From Pseudoduganella namucuonensis (lineage in GTDB: Bacteria; Pseudomonadota; Gammaproteobacteria; Burkholderiales; Burkholderiaceae_D), in assembly GCF_900116645.1 (NCBI RefSeq), contig NZ_FPBO01000034.1:37601-101600 (forward strand): a DNA stretch of 64,000 nucleotides, in the 5' to 3' direction. Positions 42,827 through 52,614 of this stretch are shown piece by piece. Both the position numbers and the translations under genes were made by a program. Each line of letters opens with the position of its first letter. Within the stretch, counting starts at the first letter, position 1. The notes under the pieces were generated by a model. That model searched no databases. It was given only the letters and a program-made list of their open reading frames with translations, and was not told the origin of the DNA.

Positions 42827-44329
42827 CTATTCCAGCTCCCCGCCGCACGGCGGCACGCCCAGCGGCAGCGTGAATTCGAAGCGCGCGCCGCCCTCGGGCC
42901 GGTTTTCCGCGTGTATCGTTCCGCCGTGCGCCTCGACGATGGCCTTGCAGATGGCCAGGCCCAGGCCAGCGCCGGCGCTCGCCGGTTCCGCCTCGCCGCG
43001 CGCGAACATGGCGAAAATGGCCTGTTCCATGCCTCCGGGGACGCCGGGGCCGCTGTCCTCGACCGCCACCGCGACACCGCCGCCGGCCAGCCGCGCGGAG
43101 ATGGTGACGGGACCGCCAGGCGCGCCGTGCTTGGCGGCGTTGTCCAGCAGGTTGCAAAAGACCCGCTGCAGCAGCACCGCGTCGAACTCCACCAGCGGCA
43201 GCGTGGCCGGCAGCGCCACGCGCACCGGGTGGCCGGCCAGCGCGCCGGCGCACTCCGCCAGCGCGCCGCCCACGGCTTCCTCCAGCAGCTGCCACTGGCG
43301 GTTGAGTTTGACCGCGCCGGCCTGCAGCCTGGCCATGTCCAGCAGGTTGGTGACCAGCGCGTGCATGCGCCGGGCGGCGTCGTGGATGGCCAGGACCAGT
43401 TCCCGGCTGGTCTCAGGCGGCAGCGCGCGCCCCTCGGCGAGGGTGCTGGACAGGCCCACGATGGTGGTCAGCGGCGTGCGGATGTCGTGCGAAATGGCGC
43501 TCAGCAGGGAGTTGCGCAGGCGTTCCGATTCGATGGCCAGCGTCGCATCGCGCGCCACGTCGACATAGTGGACGCGCTCGATGGCCAGCGCGATCTGCGT
43601 CGCGCAGGTCTGCAGCAGGCGTTCCTGCCCGGGCGAGAGGTCCCGTCCCGGGTTCGCCGGCGCCAGCACCAGCACGCCGCGCGTGCGCATGGGCGCCCGC
43701 AGCGGCAGGTAGCGCACCCCGGCCGAGAGGGCGGCCCCCTCCTCGTAACCGGTGACGACCTCGCGCTCGTGGACGGTTTTCGCGATCATCATCATGGCGT
43801 CGGGCAGGCCGGCCGGCGCCAGCCGCCCTTGCTCGTCCGGGAACAGGATGTGGGCGCGGGCCTGGAACGTCGCGTTGAGGCGCCGCACGCCGATATCGCG
43901 TATCTCCTCGTTGCTCAGCGCGCCGGACAGCTCGCGCGACAGCTCGAACAGGGCGTTGGCGCGGGCCTCGCGCTGCAGCGCCACGCGCGCCTGGAAGCGC
44001 AAGCTGGCGGTCAGGTGGCTGATGATCAGCGAGACCGCCAGCATCATGGCGAATGTCAGCAGGTATTGCGGGTCGGCCACGCTCAGCGACAGGTAGGGCG
44101 GCACCAGGAAGACGTCGAAGGCCAGCACCGCCAGCACGGAGGCGAACACGCCCGGCGCGCGGCCGAAGCGCACGGTCACGAACACCACGGCCAACAGGTA
44201 GAGCAGGATCAGGTTGGCCGCGACCAGCGAACCGCGCAGCGGCAGGGCCAGCGCGGTGGTCAGCGCGCAGGCGGCGAAGGCCCAGGCGTGGCCGCCGGGC
44301 CTGGCCGTCGCGTCCAGGCTAGATTTCAA
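42827..44329 (-). CDS. KdpD-like sensor histidine kinase lacking the N-terminal KdpD domain
   Basis: The 500-residue protein corresponds to the C-terminal half of KdpD: four membrane helices (residues about 12-110), a GAF-like region (about 125-260), a HisKA domain with SAISHDIRTPLTTIVG near residue 280, and an ATPase domain with NLLDNAAKHG, DSGPGVP and GAGLGLAICKAI. The roughly 400-residue cytoplasmic KdpD/USP sensor part of the full protein is missing, and the start follows directly inside the kup 3' end (11-base overlap). It is thus a short potassium or turgor sensor linked to kup. The gene looks intact in itself. Confidence 0.88.
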   Translation of the reverse strand: MKSSLDATARPGGHAWAFAACALTTALALPLRGSLVAANLILLYLLAVVFVTVRFGRAPGVFASVLAVLAFDVFLVPPYLSLSVADPQYLLTFAMMLAVSLIISHLTASLRFQARVALQREARANALFELSRELSGALSNEEIRDIGVRRLNATFQARAHILFPDEQGRLAPAGLPDAMMMIAKTVHEREVVTGYEEGAALSAGVRYLPLRAPMRTRGVLVLAPANPGRDLSPGQERLLQTCATQIALAIERVHYVDVARDATLAIESERLRNSLLSAISHDIRTPLTTIVGLSSTLAEGRALPPETSRELVLAIHDAARRMHALVTNLLDMARLQAGAVKLNRQWQLLEEAVGGALAECAGALAGHPVRVALPATLPLVEFDAVLLQRVFCNLLDNAAKHGAPGGPVTISARLAGGGVAVAVEDSGPGVPGGMEQAIFAMFARGEAEPASAGAGLGLAICKAIVEAHGGTIHAENRPEGGARFEFTLPLGVPPCGGELE

Positions 44330-46199
44330 TCTGGGTTCCCAGTTCGATCACGCGGTTGGTGGGAATCCGGTAGTACTCGGCCGCGTCCCGCGCGTTGCGC
44401 GACATGGTGGCGAACAGCGCGTCCCGCCACAGCGCCATGCCGCCGCCGCCCACCACGGGGATCACCGTCTGGCGCGCGATGAAGAAGGAGGTTTCCATCA
44501 TTGCGAACTCCATGCCCTGTCCTTTGCTCAGCTCCAATGCCCGAAGTATGTCACGCTCGTCCTTGAAACCATAGTACACGTCGAGCTGGTGGCAGTTGTG
44601 CCCGAGGTCCGCGAGCCTGACACGCTCGGCCTCCGGCACGGCCGGGATGTCGCGGTTGAAGACGGTGAGGAAGACGATGCGCTCGTGCAGGATCTTGTTG
44701 TGCAGCAGATTGTGCAGCAGCGCGTGCGGCACGCCGTCGCCCTCGGCGCGGAAGAAGACGGCCGTGCCGGGAACCCGCAGCGGAGGGCTGGCGAACAGCG
44801 ACTGCAGGAAGTCGCCCAGGGGAATCGCATGCTTTTTCAGATTGGCGAACAGGATGCCGCGTCCCTCGTGCCACGTCATCAGCACCGTCATCGCGATGGT
44901 GCCCAGCAGCAGGGGGAACCAGCCGCCGTGGGCGATCTTCAGCGTGTTGGCGAGGAAGAAGGCGAGGTCGATGGCCAGGAAGAAGCTGGTGGCCGCCCAG
45001 CACAGGAACAGGTTGTACTTCCACTGGTGGCGGATGACGAAGAACGTCAGGACGGTGGTGGTGACCATGGTGGTCGTCACCGCGATGCCGTACGCGGCCG
45101 CCAGGTCGGTCGACGAGCCGAAGCCCACCACCGCCGCCAGCACCACCAGCAGCTGGAGCCAGTTCACCAGCGGGATGTAGACCTGGCCGATCTCTCGCTC
45201 GGAGGTGTGGATCACCCGCATCCGGGGCAGGAAGCCGAGCGATATCGCGGACTGGGTGACGGAGAAGGTGGCCGAGATGGTGGCCTGCGAGGCGATCACC
45301 GTCGCCACCGTCGCCATCGCCACCAGCGGGTAGACGCTCCAGCTGCCCAGCTGGTGGTAGAAGGGGTTCGATACCGCCTCCGGGTTCGACATCAGCAGGG
45401 CGCCCTGGCCCAGGTAGTTCAGCGACAGCGCGGGGAACACCGCCACGAACCAGGCCAGCCGGATCGGGCGCTTGCCGAAGTGGCCCAGGTCCGCGTACAG
45501 CGCCTCGGCGCCGGTGAAGGCCAGGAAGATCGCGCCCAGCGCCGCGAAGCCCAGCCACCCGTTGTCCACCAGGAAGCGCAGCGCGTGCCGGGGATCGAGG
45601 GCGGCCAGGATGGACGGGTTGGCGGCGATGTTGACCACGCCCATCGCGCCCAGCGCGATGAACCACACCAGCACGACGGGCCCGAACCATTTGCCGATGC
45701 CCGCCGTGCCGTGGTGCTGCACCGTGTACAGCGCCACCAGCACCGCCACCGTGAGCGGGATGACGTAGGGCTGGAAGGCCGGCGTGGCCACTTCCAGGCC
45801 CTCGATGGCGGACAGCACGGAGATCGCCGGCGTGATCACGCCGTCGCCGAAGAACAGCGCGGTGCCGGCCAGGCCGACCAGCATCAGCGGATGGAACCAG
45901 CGCGATTCGCGCGTGACCGAGGACATGGCCAGCGCCATCAGCGCCATCACGCCACCCTCGCCGCGGTTGTCGGCGCGCAGTATCAGCGCCACGTACTTGA
46001 GGGAGACGATGATGGTCAGTCCCCACACGATCAGCGAAACCACGCCGAGCAGGTTGGCGTGGGTGAGCGCGATGCCGTGCTCCCTGGAGAACACTTCCTT
46101 CATGGTGTACAGCGGACTGGTGCCGATATCGCCGTAGACGATGCCGATGGCGGCCAGGCTCAGGGTGGCGAGCCTGGTGTTGGATGATGCCGATGTCAT
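44319..46199 (-). CDS. kup: Low-affinity potassium transporter Kup
   Basis: The 626-residue protein has about twelve membrane segments. Kup signatures are GIVYGDIGTSPLYTMKEVF at the start, SLIVWGLTIIVSLKYV, FFGDGVITPAISVLSAIEGLE and GAEALYADLGHFGKRPIRLAWF. It takes up K+ with protons. The C-terminal cytoplasmic part is normal in length. It is the first gene of a leftward operon with the KdpD-like and KdpE-like genes, with overlapping or touching ends. A 16-bp palindrome lies 36 bases before its start (46235). Confidence 0.94.
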   Translation of the reverse strand: MTSASSNTRLATLSLAAIGIVYGDIGTSPLYTMKEVFSREHGIALTHANLLGVVSLIVWGLTIIVSLKYVALILRADNRGEGGVMALMALAMSSVTRESRWFHPLMLVGLAGTALFFGDGVITPAISVLSAIEGLEVATPAFQPYVIPLTVAVLVALYTVQHHGTAGIGKWFGPVVLVWFIALGAMGVVNIAANPSILAALDPRHALRFLVDNGWLGFAALGAIFLAFTGAEALYADLGHFGKRPIRLAWFVAVFPALSLNYLGQGALLMSNPEAVSNPFYHQLGSWSVYPLVAMATVATVIASQATISATFSVTQSAISLGFLPRMRVIHTSEREIGQVYIPLVNWLQLLVVLAAVVGFGSSTDLAAAYGIAVTTTMVTTTVLTFFVIRHQWKYNLFLCWAATSFFLAIDLAFFLANTLKIAHGGWFPLLLGTIAMTVLMTWHEGRGILFANLKKHAIPLGDFLQSLFASPPLRVPGTAVFFRAEGDGVPHALLHNLLHNKILHERIVFLTVFNRDIPAVPEAERVRLADLGHNCHQLDVYYGFKDERDILRALELSKGQGMEFAMMETSFFIARQTVIPVVGGGGMALWRDALFATMSRNARDAAEYYRIPTNRVIELGTQIEI

Positions 46200-46234
46200 T
46201 GCTTTGCCCTTTTGTGAACGCCGAGAGCCGCAAG

Positions 46235-46250
46235 ATATCGTTTTCGATAT
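46235..46250. promoter_or_regulatory. Palindrome before kup
   Basis: ATATCG-TTTT-CGATAT lies 36 bases upstream of the kup start in an AT-rich patch with six A next to it. It could be a binding site for the KdpE-like regulator or part of the promoter, since on the minus strand TATATC and GATATC resemble -10 boxes. Confidence 0.4.
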
Positions 46251-46307
46251 AAAAAAGTCGTAAAGAATGGCCGCGCCACCCGCGCGGACGCGGGCGGCGC
46301 GGCATTT

Positions 46308-47654
46308 TCAATGGGCCACGCGCCGCAGGCCGAGCGCCAGCGCAAGCATGGCCATCAGGCCCAGGGCGGCCAACGGGCCCGCCGGCAATTCGGCCCGGGC
46401 TTCGCTTGCGCCGAAAGAGGGCATGCGGGCGAAGTCCCGCGGGCTGAAGGGACGCTCCTCGAAGATGTAGGGATAGAAGAACTTGCGCAGGCGGGTGTGG
46501 AAATCCGCGATGCGCTCCTGGTACGCCAGTTGGCCGCGCAGATCGGTATCGGCTAGGCGGTGCAGCAACACCTGGACGGCGACCGGCGCCAGGAGCGTTC
46601 CCGCGCGCCCCGTCCAATCCTCGCGCTCCCGCAGGCTGGCCCGGTACCGCGCGACCTCGTCGGCGACCGCCTGATCCCCCACCTGCTGCATCGCGTAATA
46701 CCATTTCCAGTGGAAGCGTCCCGTGACCGGCGGCGTGTCCCGCCATTCCGGATGCGTGCGGAAGAATTGCGCGAAGGTGGCCGTTTTGGGCACGTCCCAG
46801 CCCTGGTGCACCGCCTGCCGCTGCGCCAGCGCCAGTTCCACCCCCTTGGAGACGGGGACCAGGCGCGCGATGGCGGCGTCGGCCAGCGTTGGCAGCACCA
46901 TCGTCAGGCCCACCAGCGCGGCGAGCAGGATGGCGGCGCTGGCGGCCGAGCCGCGGGCGTGGCCCGCGACCCAGGCCGTCACGCCGAACCAGAAGGCGAG
47001 ATACAGCGACGCCACCAGCGCGACACCGGCCAGGCCCGCCGCCTCCGCGCCCGCCAGCGCGCCGCCGGCGGCCAGCGGCGCCAGCGCGGCCAGCCAAACG
47101 AGCGCGTAGCGCAGGCCTATCCTGCGCCGCCAGAGCCGGCCCGTGGCCGCCGGCAGCGACGCGAGCAGGCGCAAGCGGCCGGCCTCGCGCTCGCCGGAGA
47201 TCAGGTCGTGCATCAGCGCGATCACGAACAGCGGCGCCAGATACACCAGCAGGAAGGCGAAGTCGAAGCGGCCGGCCATGGCCAGCTCGGGGTTGATGGA
47301 CTCCGATTCATACAGCTGCGACTGCAGGCCAAGCAGGCGCACGCGCAGCGAATAGGGTTGCAGGTCGCGCTGGCCGAGCGCGGCGAAGGCCAGCGGAGAG
47401 GGCGGATTGACGGTCAGGTGCGGCGTCGAGTAGGCCGCCTGGCCGGCGTCGCCGCCGTCGGCGTACTTCGCCGCGATCGCCGCGACCTCGGCGCGCTGGG
47501 TGGCCGCGATGCGTTCCAGCGCCGCGCGCTGCGCCGCGCCGGCCTGCAGCCCGCTCCACACCGACAGCGCCGACAACAGCATCAGCAGCGCGAGGGCGCC
47601 GGCGGCGAGGCGGGATTGCAGCACCAGCCGCAGTTCAAACATCAGGTTTCTCAT
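46308..47654 (-). CDS. ABC-2-type permease with DUF3526 domain (second permease)
   Basis: The 448-residue membrane protein has one N-terminal helix, a large periplasmic part with DUF3526 features (PPSPLAFAALGQRDLQPYSLRVR, SESINPELAMAGRFDFAFLLVYLAPLFVIAL), and five further helices. GEREAGRLRLLASLP is the coupling region after helix two. Its ATG overlaps the stop of the other permease gene by one base (TAATG). The two permeases and the ATPase should form an ABC-2 exporter. The substrate is unknown; the TonB receptor upstream suggests metal or a metallophore. Confidence 0.82.
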   Translation of the reverse strand: MRNLMFELRLVLQSRLAAGALALLMLLSALSVWSGLQAGAAQRAALERIAATQRAEVAAIAAKYADGGDAGQAAYSTPHLTVNPPSPLAFAALGQRDLQPYSLRVRLLGLQSQLYESESINPELAMAGRFDFAFLLVYLAPLFVIALMHDLISGEREAGRLRLLASLPAATGRLWRRRIGLRYALVWLAALAPLAAGGALAGAEAAGLAGVALVASLYLAFWFGVTAWVAGHARGSAASAAILLAALVGLTMVLPTLADAAIARLVPVSKGVELALAQRQAVHQGWDVPKTATFAQFFRTHPEWRDTPPVTGRFHWKWYYAMQQVGDQAVADEVARYRASLREREDWTGRAGTLLAPVAVQVLLHRLADTDLRGQLAYQERIADFHTRLRKFFYPYIFEERPFSPRDFARMPSFGASEARAELPAGPLAALGLMAMLALALGLRRVAH

Positions 47655-49141
47655 TAGGCGTTCCTTTCAAGGCGGCCGGCGATGACGCGGCCGGCGCCGG
47701 CGAGCGCCGCCAGCCAGCCGGCGAAGATGAGTAGCGCGGGCCAGGCGTGGCGCCGCGTCACGGCGCCGAAATCGGGCGGCGGGTAGCTGAATTGCGGCGT
47801 GTGCCGCCAGTGCTCCCCGCCGATGCGCTGGTCGCGGTCGTTCTGGTGGCGTATCTGCGTCGCGTGCAGGCGGTTCAGCGCCTGCACCAGCCGGTAGCGG
47901 TGGCGCTCGCCTTCGGACAGGAAGCGGATATGGGCATCGAGATTGGTGTCCGCGAGCGCGGTGGACAGGCGGCGCAGCGCGATCGCGGGGCTGAGCGCGG
48001 CGGCGGCGTGCGTGAACGCCACCTGCGCCGTTTGCCGTTCGAAGTCCTCGCGCATGAACTCCTCGAACAGGGCGCTGGTGAGCCGTTCGCCTTCCCCGGC
48101 CACGAGCCCGCCGTAGTTGACGGGCAGGTCCTCGACCCGCGCGACGCCGTAGGCGGCCAGCGTCTTTTCCCGGAACGCGCGGAAGTGGGGATCGTCCGGA
48201 TTGTGGCTGTCGCCCAGCGCGGCCAGCCGCGCATGGATGGCCGCCTCGGTCTCGATGCGGCTGGGCCGCTCGTGGCGCCTTTCGGCCAGGTCCGGCATCA
48301 CGCGCGGCAGCAGGATGGTGGTGACGATCCAGCAGCCCACCAGCGCGAGCAGGGCGTCCCGCGCGCGCGGCAGCGCGGCCGACGCCAGCACGGCCACCAC
48401 CGCCCAGACCAGCAGGTAGAGCGCATAGCCGGCCAGCATGAGCAGCGCCTGCGCGCGCACGGCCGGCTGCGCCGCGGCGATCGCCGCCAGCGCCGCGAAC
48501 GCGGGCAGCGCCAGCAGCATGGCCACCGCCGCGTGCGCGGCGGCCTTGCCCGCCAGGAGCTTGCCGGCGCCCGCGCCCTGCGCGAGCTGCAGCCGCAACT
48601 GGCCCCGCTCGCGCTCGCGCGCCACGCTGCCGAAGGCGAGGAACGCGATCAGCAGCGGCGCGAGCGTCTGCAGCACGAAGGCCGGCGTCAGTTGCCCGAA
48701 GCGCAGCATCAGGGAGGACTGGCTGGCGTCGCTGAAATTGGCGCTGTTCTGGCGGTGGCCTTCTAGGAACAAGGTGCTGCCGGTGTAGGGATCGACGCCG
48801 AAGTCGAAGAAGGCGAGCGGGCCGAGTGGCCGGAACACGTACTGGCCGTAGTGGACCATGCGGTGCGGATGGCGGTCGGGCTGCGCTTGCCACTGCTCGT
48901 CGGCGCTGTGCTGGAAGCGCTCGCGCTCGGCGTCCACGGCTCGGACGCGCTCATGGCTGACCAGGATGGCAGCCAGCGTCAGCGCCAGCATCAGGACCCC
49001 GGCGGCCAGCGCCACGCGGTTGCGCAGCATGGCGCGCCACTCGGCGCGGACGATGGCCGCCAGCACTCCGCCGCCGATGCCGCCGTTGCCGCCGTTGCGC
49101 ACGCCGCGTCCCCCGCGGACGCCGCCGAATGGCGCGGTCAT
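47654..49141 (-). CDS. ABC-2-type permease with DUF3526 domain (first permease)
   Basis: The 495-residue protein has a Gly-rich start (GGVRGGRGVRNGGNGGIGGG), then a helix, a periplasmic DUF3526 region (HYGQYVFRPLGPLAFFDFGVDPYTGSTLFLEGHRQN) and more membrane helices, with RERERGQLRLQLAQG as the coupling loop. The start overlaps the ATPase stop in ATGA. The Gly-rich leader is unusual; a start at a downstream GTG/ATG would remove it, but the ATGA overlap supports this one. It is paired with the second permease. Confidence 0.82.
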   Translation of the reverse strand: MTAPFGGVRGGRGVRNGGNGGIGGGVLAAIVRAEWRAMLRNRVALAAGVLMLALTLAAILVSHERVRAVDAERERFQHSADEQWQAQPDRHPHRMVHYGQYVFRPLGPLAFFDFGVDPYTGSTLFLEGHRQNSANFSDASQSSLMLRFGQLTPAFVLQTLAPLLIAFLAFGSVARERERGQLRLQLAQGAGAGKLLAGKAAAHAAVAMLLALPAFAALAAIAAAQPAVRAQALLMLAGYALYLLVWAVVAVLASAALPRARDALLALVGCWIVTTILLPRVMPDLAERRHERPSRIETEAAIHARLAALGDSHNPDDPHFRAFREKTLAAYGVARVEDLPVNYGGLVAGEGERLTSALFEEFMREDFERQTAQVAFTHAAAALSPAIALRRLSTALADTNLDAHIRFLSEGERHRYRLVQALNRLHATQIRHQNDRDQRIGGEHWRHTPQFSYPPPDFGAVTRRHAWPALLIFAGWLAALAGAGRVIAGRLERNA

Positions 49142-49869
49142 GCCGCCTCCCGCGTGCCGGCGTAGCGCCGGTACAAGTCGCGCACGTCGAAGCGTTCCGC
49201 GCCATGGGCCGCGCACTCGTGGACGATGCGGCCGCGTTCCAGGAAGCCTATCCTGTCGGCCACCTCGGCCGCGCCCAGCAGGTCGTGCGTGACCATGAAG
49301 ACGGCCGTTCCGCGCGCCCGCAGCGTGTGCAGCAGCGCGTTGAACTCGCTGGAGGCCTGCGGGTCGAGGCCGCTGGTGGGTTCGTCCAGCAGCAGCACCG
49401 GCACCGCGCGCGCCAAGGCCAGGGCGATGGCGACCTTTTGCCGCATGCCCTTGGAGTAGCCGCCAAGACGGCGCCGCCATGCGGCGCGTTCCAACCGCAC
49501 CGCGTCGAGCGCGGTTTCGATCGCGCCCGGTGTAGGAGGCGTCCCGGCGAGGCGCAGGAAGTACTCGATGTTCTCGTGCGCGTCCAGGTGTTCGTAGAGC
49601 GCCACGTTCTCGGGCACATATGCCAGTTGCGCGCGCGCCGCGCGCGGATCCGCCGCGACGTCGATGCCGCACACGCGCACGGTTCCGGCGCTCGGCCGGG
49701 TGAAGCCGAGGAAGGTGTTCAGCGTGGTCGACTTGCCGGCGCCGTTGCCGCCGAGGAGGGCGTAGATCTCGCCGGGCCGCACCCGGATGCGGAGCTCGTC
49801 GAGCACGGGGGATGAGCGGTAGGCGACCGTGACGCCGGCCGCTTCGAGGGCGAATGTTGGGTGGTTCAT
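49138..49869 (-). CDS. ABC transporter ATPase
   Basis: The 243-residue ATPase has Walker A GGNGAGKSTT, the signature LGGYSKGMRQKVAIA, Walker B VLLLDEPTSGLD and the H-loop MVTHDL. It follows the TonB receptor by 23 bases and overlaps the first permease, so it powers the DUF3526 exporter. It is the NosF/CcmA-like single-domain kind. Confidence 0.93.
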   Translation of the reverse strand: MNHPTFALEAAGVTVAYRSSPVLDELRIRVRPGEIYALLGGNGAGKSTTLNTFLGFTRPSAGTVRVCGIDVAADPRAARAQLAYVPENVALYEHLDAHENIEYFLRLAGTPPTPGAIETALDAVRLERAAWRRRLGGYSKGMRQKVAIALALARAVPVLLLDEPTSGLDPQASSEFNALLHTLRARGTAVFMVTHDLLGAAEVADRIGFLERGRIVHECAAHGAERFDVRDLYRRYAGTREAA

Positions 49870-49892
49870 GGTGACTTTCTCATGTGATGGGT

Positions 49893-52067
49893 TCAGAACC
49901 TGGCTTGCAGGCCCAGCGTGGCGGCGCGCGCGGCGCCGGGCGTGACCCAGGTGCGCTGGAAGGAACTGCTGTAATAGTGGCGGTCGAACAGGTTGTCGAT
50001 GTCGAGCGAGACCCGCAGGCTGTGCGACAGCTGCCAGTAGGCGACCAGACGCGCCAGCGCGTAGGACGGCAGTTCGAAAGCCGGCGCGCCGCTGGCCGCC
50101 TGCGCCCGCGTGCGCCCCTCGCCCAGCCGGCTGGCGCTGTAGGTGACGGCGCCGCCGACACCCACGCGTCCGCCGCCGGCCAGGCGCGCCTCGCGCAGCA
50201 ACATCAGGCTGCCGTTCAGGCGCGGCACGTTCAGCAGCGGCGAGCCGGCTTCCAGCGTGTTGTCGCTGGCCACGCGCGCGTCGATATAGGACAGGCTGGC
50301 GTTGACGCGCCATGCGCGGCCGAGCTGTCCGGCCAGGTCGAAGTCCATGCCCTGGCTGCGCAGCCTCCCCGCGGCGATCGAGAAGCCCGGATGCCCAGGA
50401 TCGGCGGTGAGGGCGTTGCGTTTGCGGATATCGAACAGCGCCAGCGTCGCGCCCAGTGTGCCCCCGGCGTTCTGCCATTTGGCGCCGATTTCGGCGGCCT
50501 GGGCCTTTTCGGGATCGAAGGGGCTGGCGGCGGCGTCGGCGCCGGTGTTGGGGCGGAACGAGCGCCCCGTGCTGGCGTACAGCGTCCACTCCGCGCCGGG
50601 CAGGTAGCTGACGCCGACGCGCGGCGAGACCGCATGCGGCCGCTGCGCGGTATCCGCGCCGGTGCGGTTGTTGCGCAGGTCCTGGCGGTACCGGTCGGCG
50701 CGCACGCCGGCCACCACCCGCCAGGCATGGCCCAGCACCACCGTGTCCTGCAGGTACAGCGCGCCGGTGCGCTGCCGGTCGGCGGTATCGGCGTTCGGCG
50801 CGGGCTCGGGCCGCGGATGGCCATACAGCTGGCCAAGTTCGGGCGCCAGCACGTCGATCGCGTAGGGGCGCGCGGCGCTGGGGTTGGCGCGCAGCATGCG
50901 CTGGTCGAAGTCCAGGCGCGACGCTTCCACGCCGGCCAGCAGCTGGTGCGTCACCGCGCCCGTTTGCAGGCTGCCGCCGAGTTCCGCCTGCAGGCTGATG
51001 TCGTCGGACTGGTAGTCTCGGTAGCGCCTCTGGCGCCACAGCGTGCGTCCATCCGGCTGCAGGGCGGGCTGCGCCTCGGTCGAGTAGCCGCGCATGGCGC
51101 CGCCCAGGTAGGCCAGCCCGGCGCGCGCATGCCAGCCCGGCGCCAGTTCGTGTTCGAGGCTGAACTGGTGGGCCAGGTTCTCCACCAGGATGTCGCCGTC
51201 CGCCGGTTCGCCCAGGAAGCGGCCGCGCGGCACGGCGCCCAGCGAATTGGCGACGGCCACCACCCCCCGGTCCAGGGGAGCCTCGTGGCGCAGGAACTCG
51301 CCGCGATAGTCCAGGCGCGTCCCCGGCGCCGGCCTCCAGGTGAAGGCCGGGGCGGCCAGCGTCCTGCGGGTGTCGACGTGGTCGCGGAAGCTGCCGCGCC
51401 GCTCGTGCGCGAGGTTGAGGCGGTAGGCCAGGCCGTCGGCCAGCGGGCCGGTGGTGTCCAGCGTGGCGCGGTAGGCGCCGTGGCTGCCGGCGTAAAGCTC
51501 GGCGGCGCCGGCCGCGCGCCACAGCGGGCTTTTGCTCACCACGTTGATGGTTCCCCCCGGCTCGCTGGCGCCGTACAGCGCCGCAGCCGGCCCCTTCAGG
51601 AATTCCAGGCGCTCGATGTTGGCCGTGTCGCGCGGCGCCTGGAAGCCCCGGTTGCCCGCGAAGCCGTTCTTGAGCAGGGCCATGCCGCCGTTGATGTCGC
51701 CGGCGAAGCCACGGATGGCGACGTTGTCCCACATGCCGCCGAAATTGTTCTGGCGCGAGATGCCGCCGACATAGTCGAGCGCATCGTCCATGCGCACCGC
51801 GCCCAGGTCGTCAAGGGCCTGGCGCGACATGACGCGCGCCGCCTGCGGCAGTTCGCGCAGCGGCAGGTCGGACTTGGCGCCGCTGGCCGTGGCGGCGAGA
51901 TAACTGTCGCTGGAGCGGCGGCCCACGACTTCGATCGACGCGGCCGACGCCACCGGCGCGGGGGATTGCTGTGCGCGCGCGGTGGCGGGGAACAGGTACA
52001 AGGACAGGGACACGGGCAGGGAAAGCGCCATCGCGGCTGGCGCGACACTGGCGTAAATACGGTTCAT
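49893..52067 (-). CDS. TonB-dependent siderophore-type receptor
   Basis: The 724-residue protein has a signal peptide (to about ATARAQQ), a plug domain (RSSDSYLAATASGAKSDLPLREL, ALDDLGAVRMDDALDYVGGISRQNNFGGMWDNVAIRGF) and a 22-strand barrel ending in Phe (LQARF). Plug residues and length match FhuA/FpvA-like siderophore receptors. No separate TonB box was fixed. Two small membrane-protein genes lie upstream and an ABC exporter gene set downstream on the same strand, an association seen with copper or iron handling. The ligand is not known. Confidence 0.9.
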   Translation of the reverse strand: MNRIYASVAPAAMALSLPVSLSLYLFPATARAQQSPAPVASAASIEVVGRRSSDSYLAATASGAKSDLPLRELPQAARVMSRQALDDLGAVRMDDALDYVGGISRQNNFGGMWDNVAIRGFAGDINGGMALLKNGFAGNRGFQAPRDTANIERLEFLKGPAAALYGASEPGGTINVVSKSPLWRAAGAAELYAGSHGAYRATLDTTGPLADGLAYRLNLAHERRGSFRDHVDTRRTLAAPAFTWRPAPGTRLDYRGEFLRHEAPLDRGVVAVANSLGAVPRGRFLGEPADGDILVENLAHQFSLEHELAPGWHARAGLAYLGGAMRGYSTEAQPALQPDGRTLWRQRRYRDYQSDDISLQAELGGSLQTGAVTHQLLAGVEASRLDFDQRMLRANPSAARPYAIDVLAPELGQLYGHPRPEPAPNADTADRQRTGALYLQDTVVLGHAWRVVAGVRADRYRQDLRNNRTGADTAQRPHAVSPRVGVSYLPGAEWTLYASTGRSFRPNTGADAAASPFDPEKAQAAEIGAKWQNAGGTLGATLALFDIRKRNALTADPGHPGFSIAAGRLRSQGMDFDLAGQLGRAWRVNASLSYIDARVASDNTLEAGSPLLNVPRLNGSLMLLREARLAGGGRVGVGGAVTYSASRLGEGRTRAQAASGAPAFELPSYALARLVAYWQLSHSLRVSLDIDNLFDRHYYSSSFQRTWVTPGAARAATLGLQARF

Positions 52068-52167
52068 CTTCTTCTCTCAAACGTTTCATAGGGGCGCAAG
52101 GAAGCGCGCGCGGCGCCGGGTGGGCGTGCGTGTTGTCATTGCCGGGACTGGCCGGCGGCATGCGGGA

Positions 52168-52497
52168 TCAGAGGGGAGAGGGCGGGGCGCGCGCGGCGAA
52201 ATACGCGGCGCGCGTCAGCAGCGGGTCGAACAGCGCGGCGGCGGGGGCGACCGGCACGCGCTGGCGGCACACGGCGGTGTGGAGGATGGACGCGGGCAGG
52301 CGGTCCGCCAGCGTGGCCGCGTCGAACGCGGCGCACGAGTGGGTGACGGCCTTGGCGGCCTTGGCGGCGTTAGCCGGCTCGCCGTTCCAGCCGTGGGCGA
52401 TCCGGTGCAGCAGGCCCAGGCCGGAGGCGAACAGCAGGGCGGCGGCAAGCGCCGTGGCAAGCACGGCGCGCGCGCGTTGCGTGCGGGGTGTGAACAT
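52168..52497 (-). CDS. Small DUF2946-like membrane protein (first of two)
   Basis: The 109-residue protein has an N-terminal hydrophobic helix (LATALAAALLFASGLGLLH) and a short periplasmic region with HSCAAFDAATLADRLP and a second Cys at VCRQ. This resembles DUF2946 proteins, which often sit next to TonB receptors and metal-responsive genes. A GTG four codons upstream (52509) is an alternative start. It is 100 bases before the receptor gene. Confidence 0.55.
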   Translation of the reverse strand: MFTPRTQRARAVLATALAAALLFASGLGLLHRIAHGWNGEPANAAKAAKAVTHSCAAFDAATLADRLPASILHTAVCRQRVPVAPAAALFDPLLTRAAYFAARAPPSPL

Positions 52498-52614
52498 GGG
52501 TGACAGCACTTCCGTGTTGCCGGCGGCGGGCGCAAGGCCTCGTCGCGGGCGTCATGAAGCTTGCAGGTACGAGCTCCCCGGCGGTCCGGTGGACGCCGAA
52601 GGCCATGCAAGGGC

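Noticed and set aside
44551..47097. An 848-codon minus-strand frame over kup and the second permease.
   Set aside because: It overlaps the well-supported kup gene in another frame and shows only Arg/Gly/Ala-rich sequence.
49138..51732. The ABC ATPase frame extended upstream to 864 codons.
   Set aside because: The extension covers the TonB receptor in another frame. The ATPase start at 49869 gives the normal length with Walker A in the right place.
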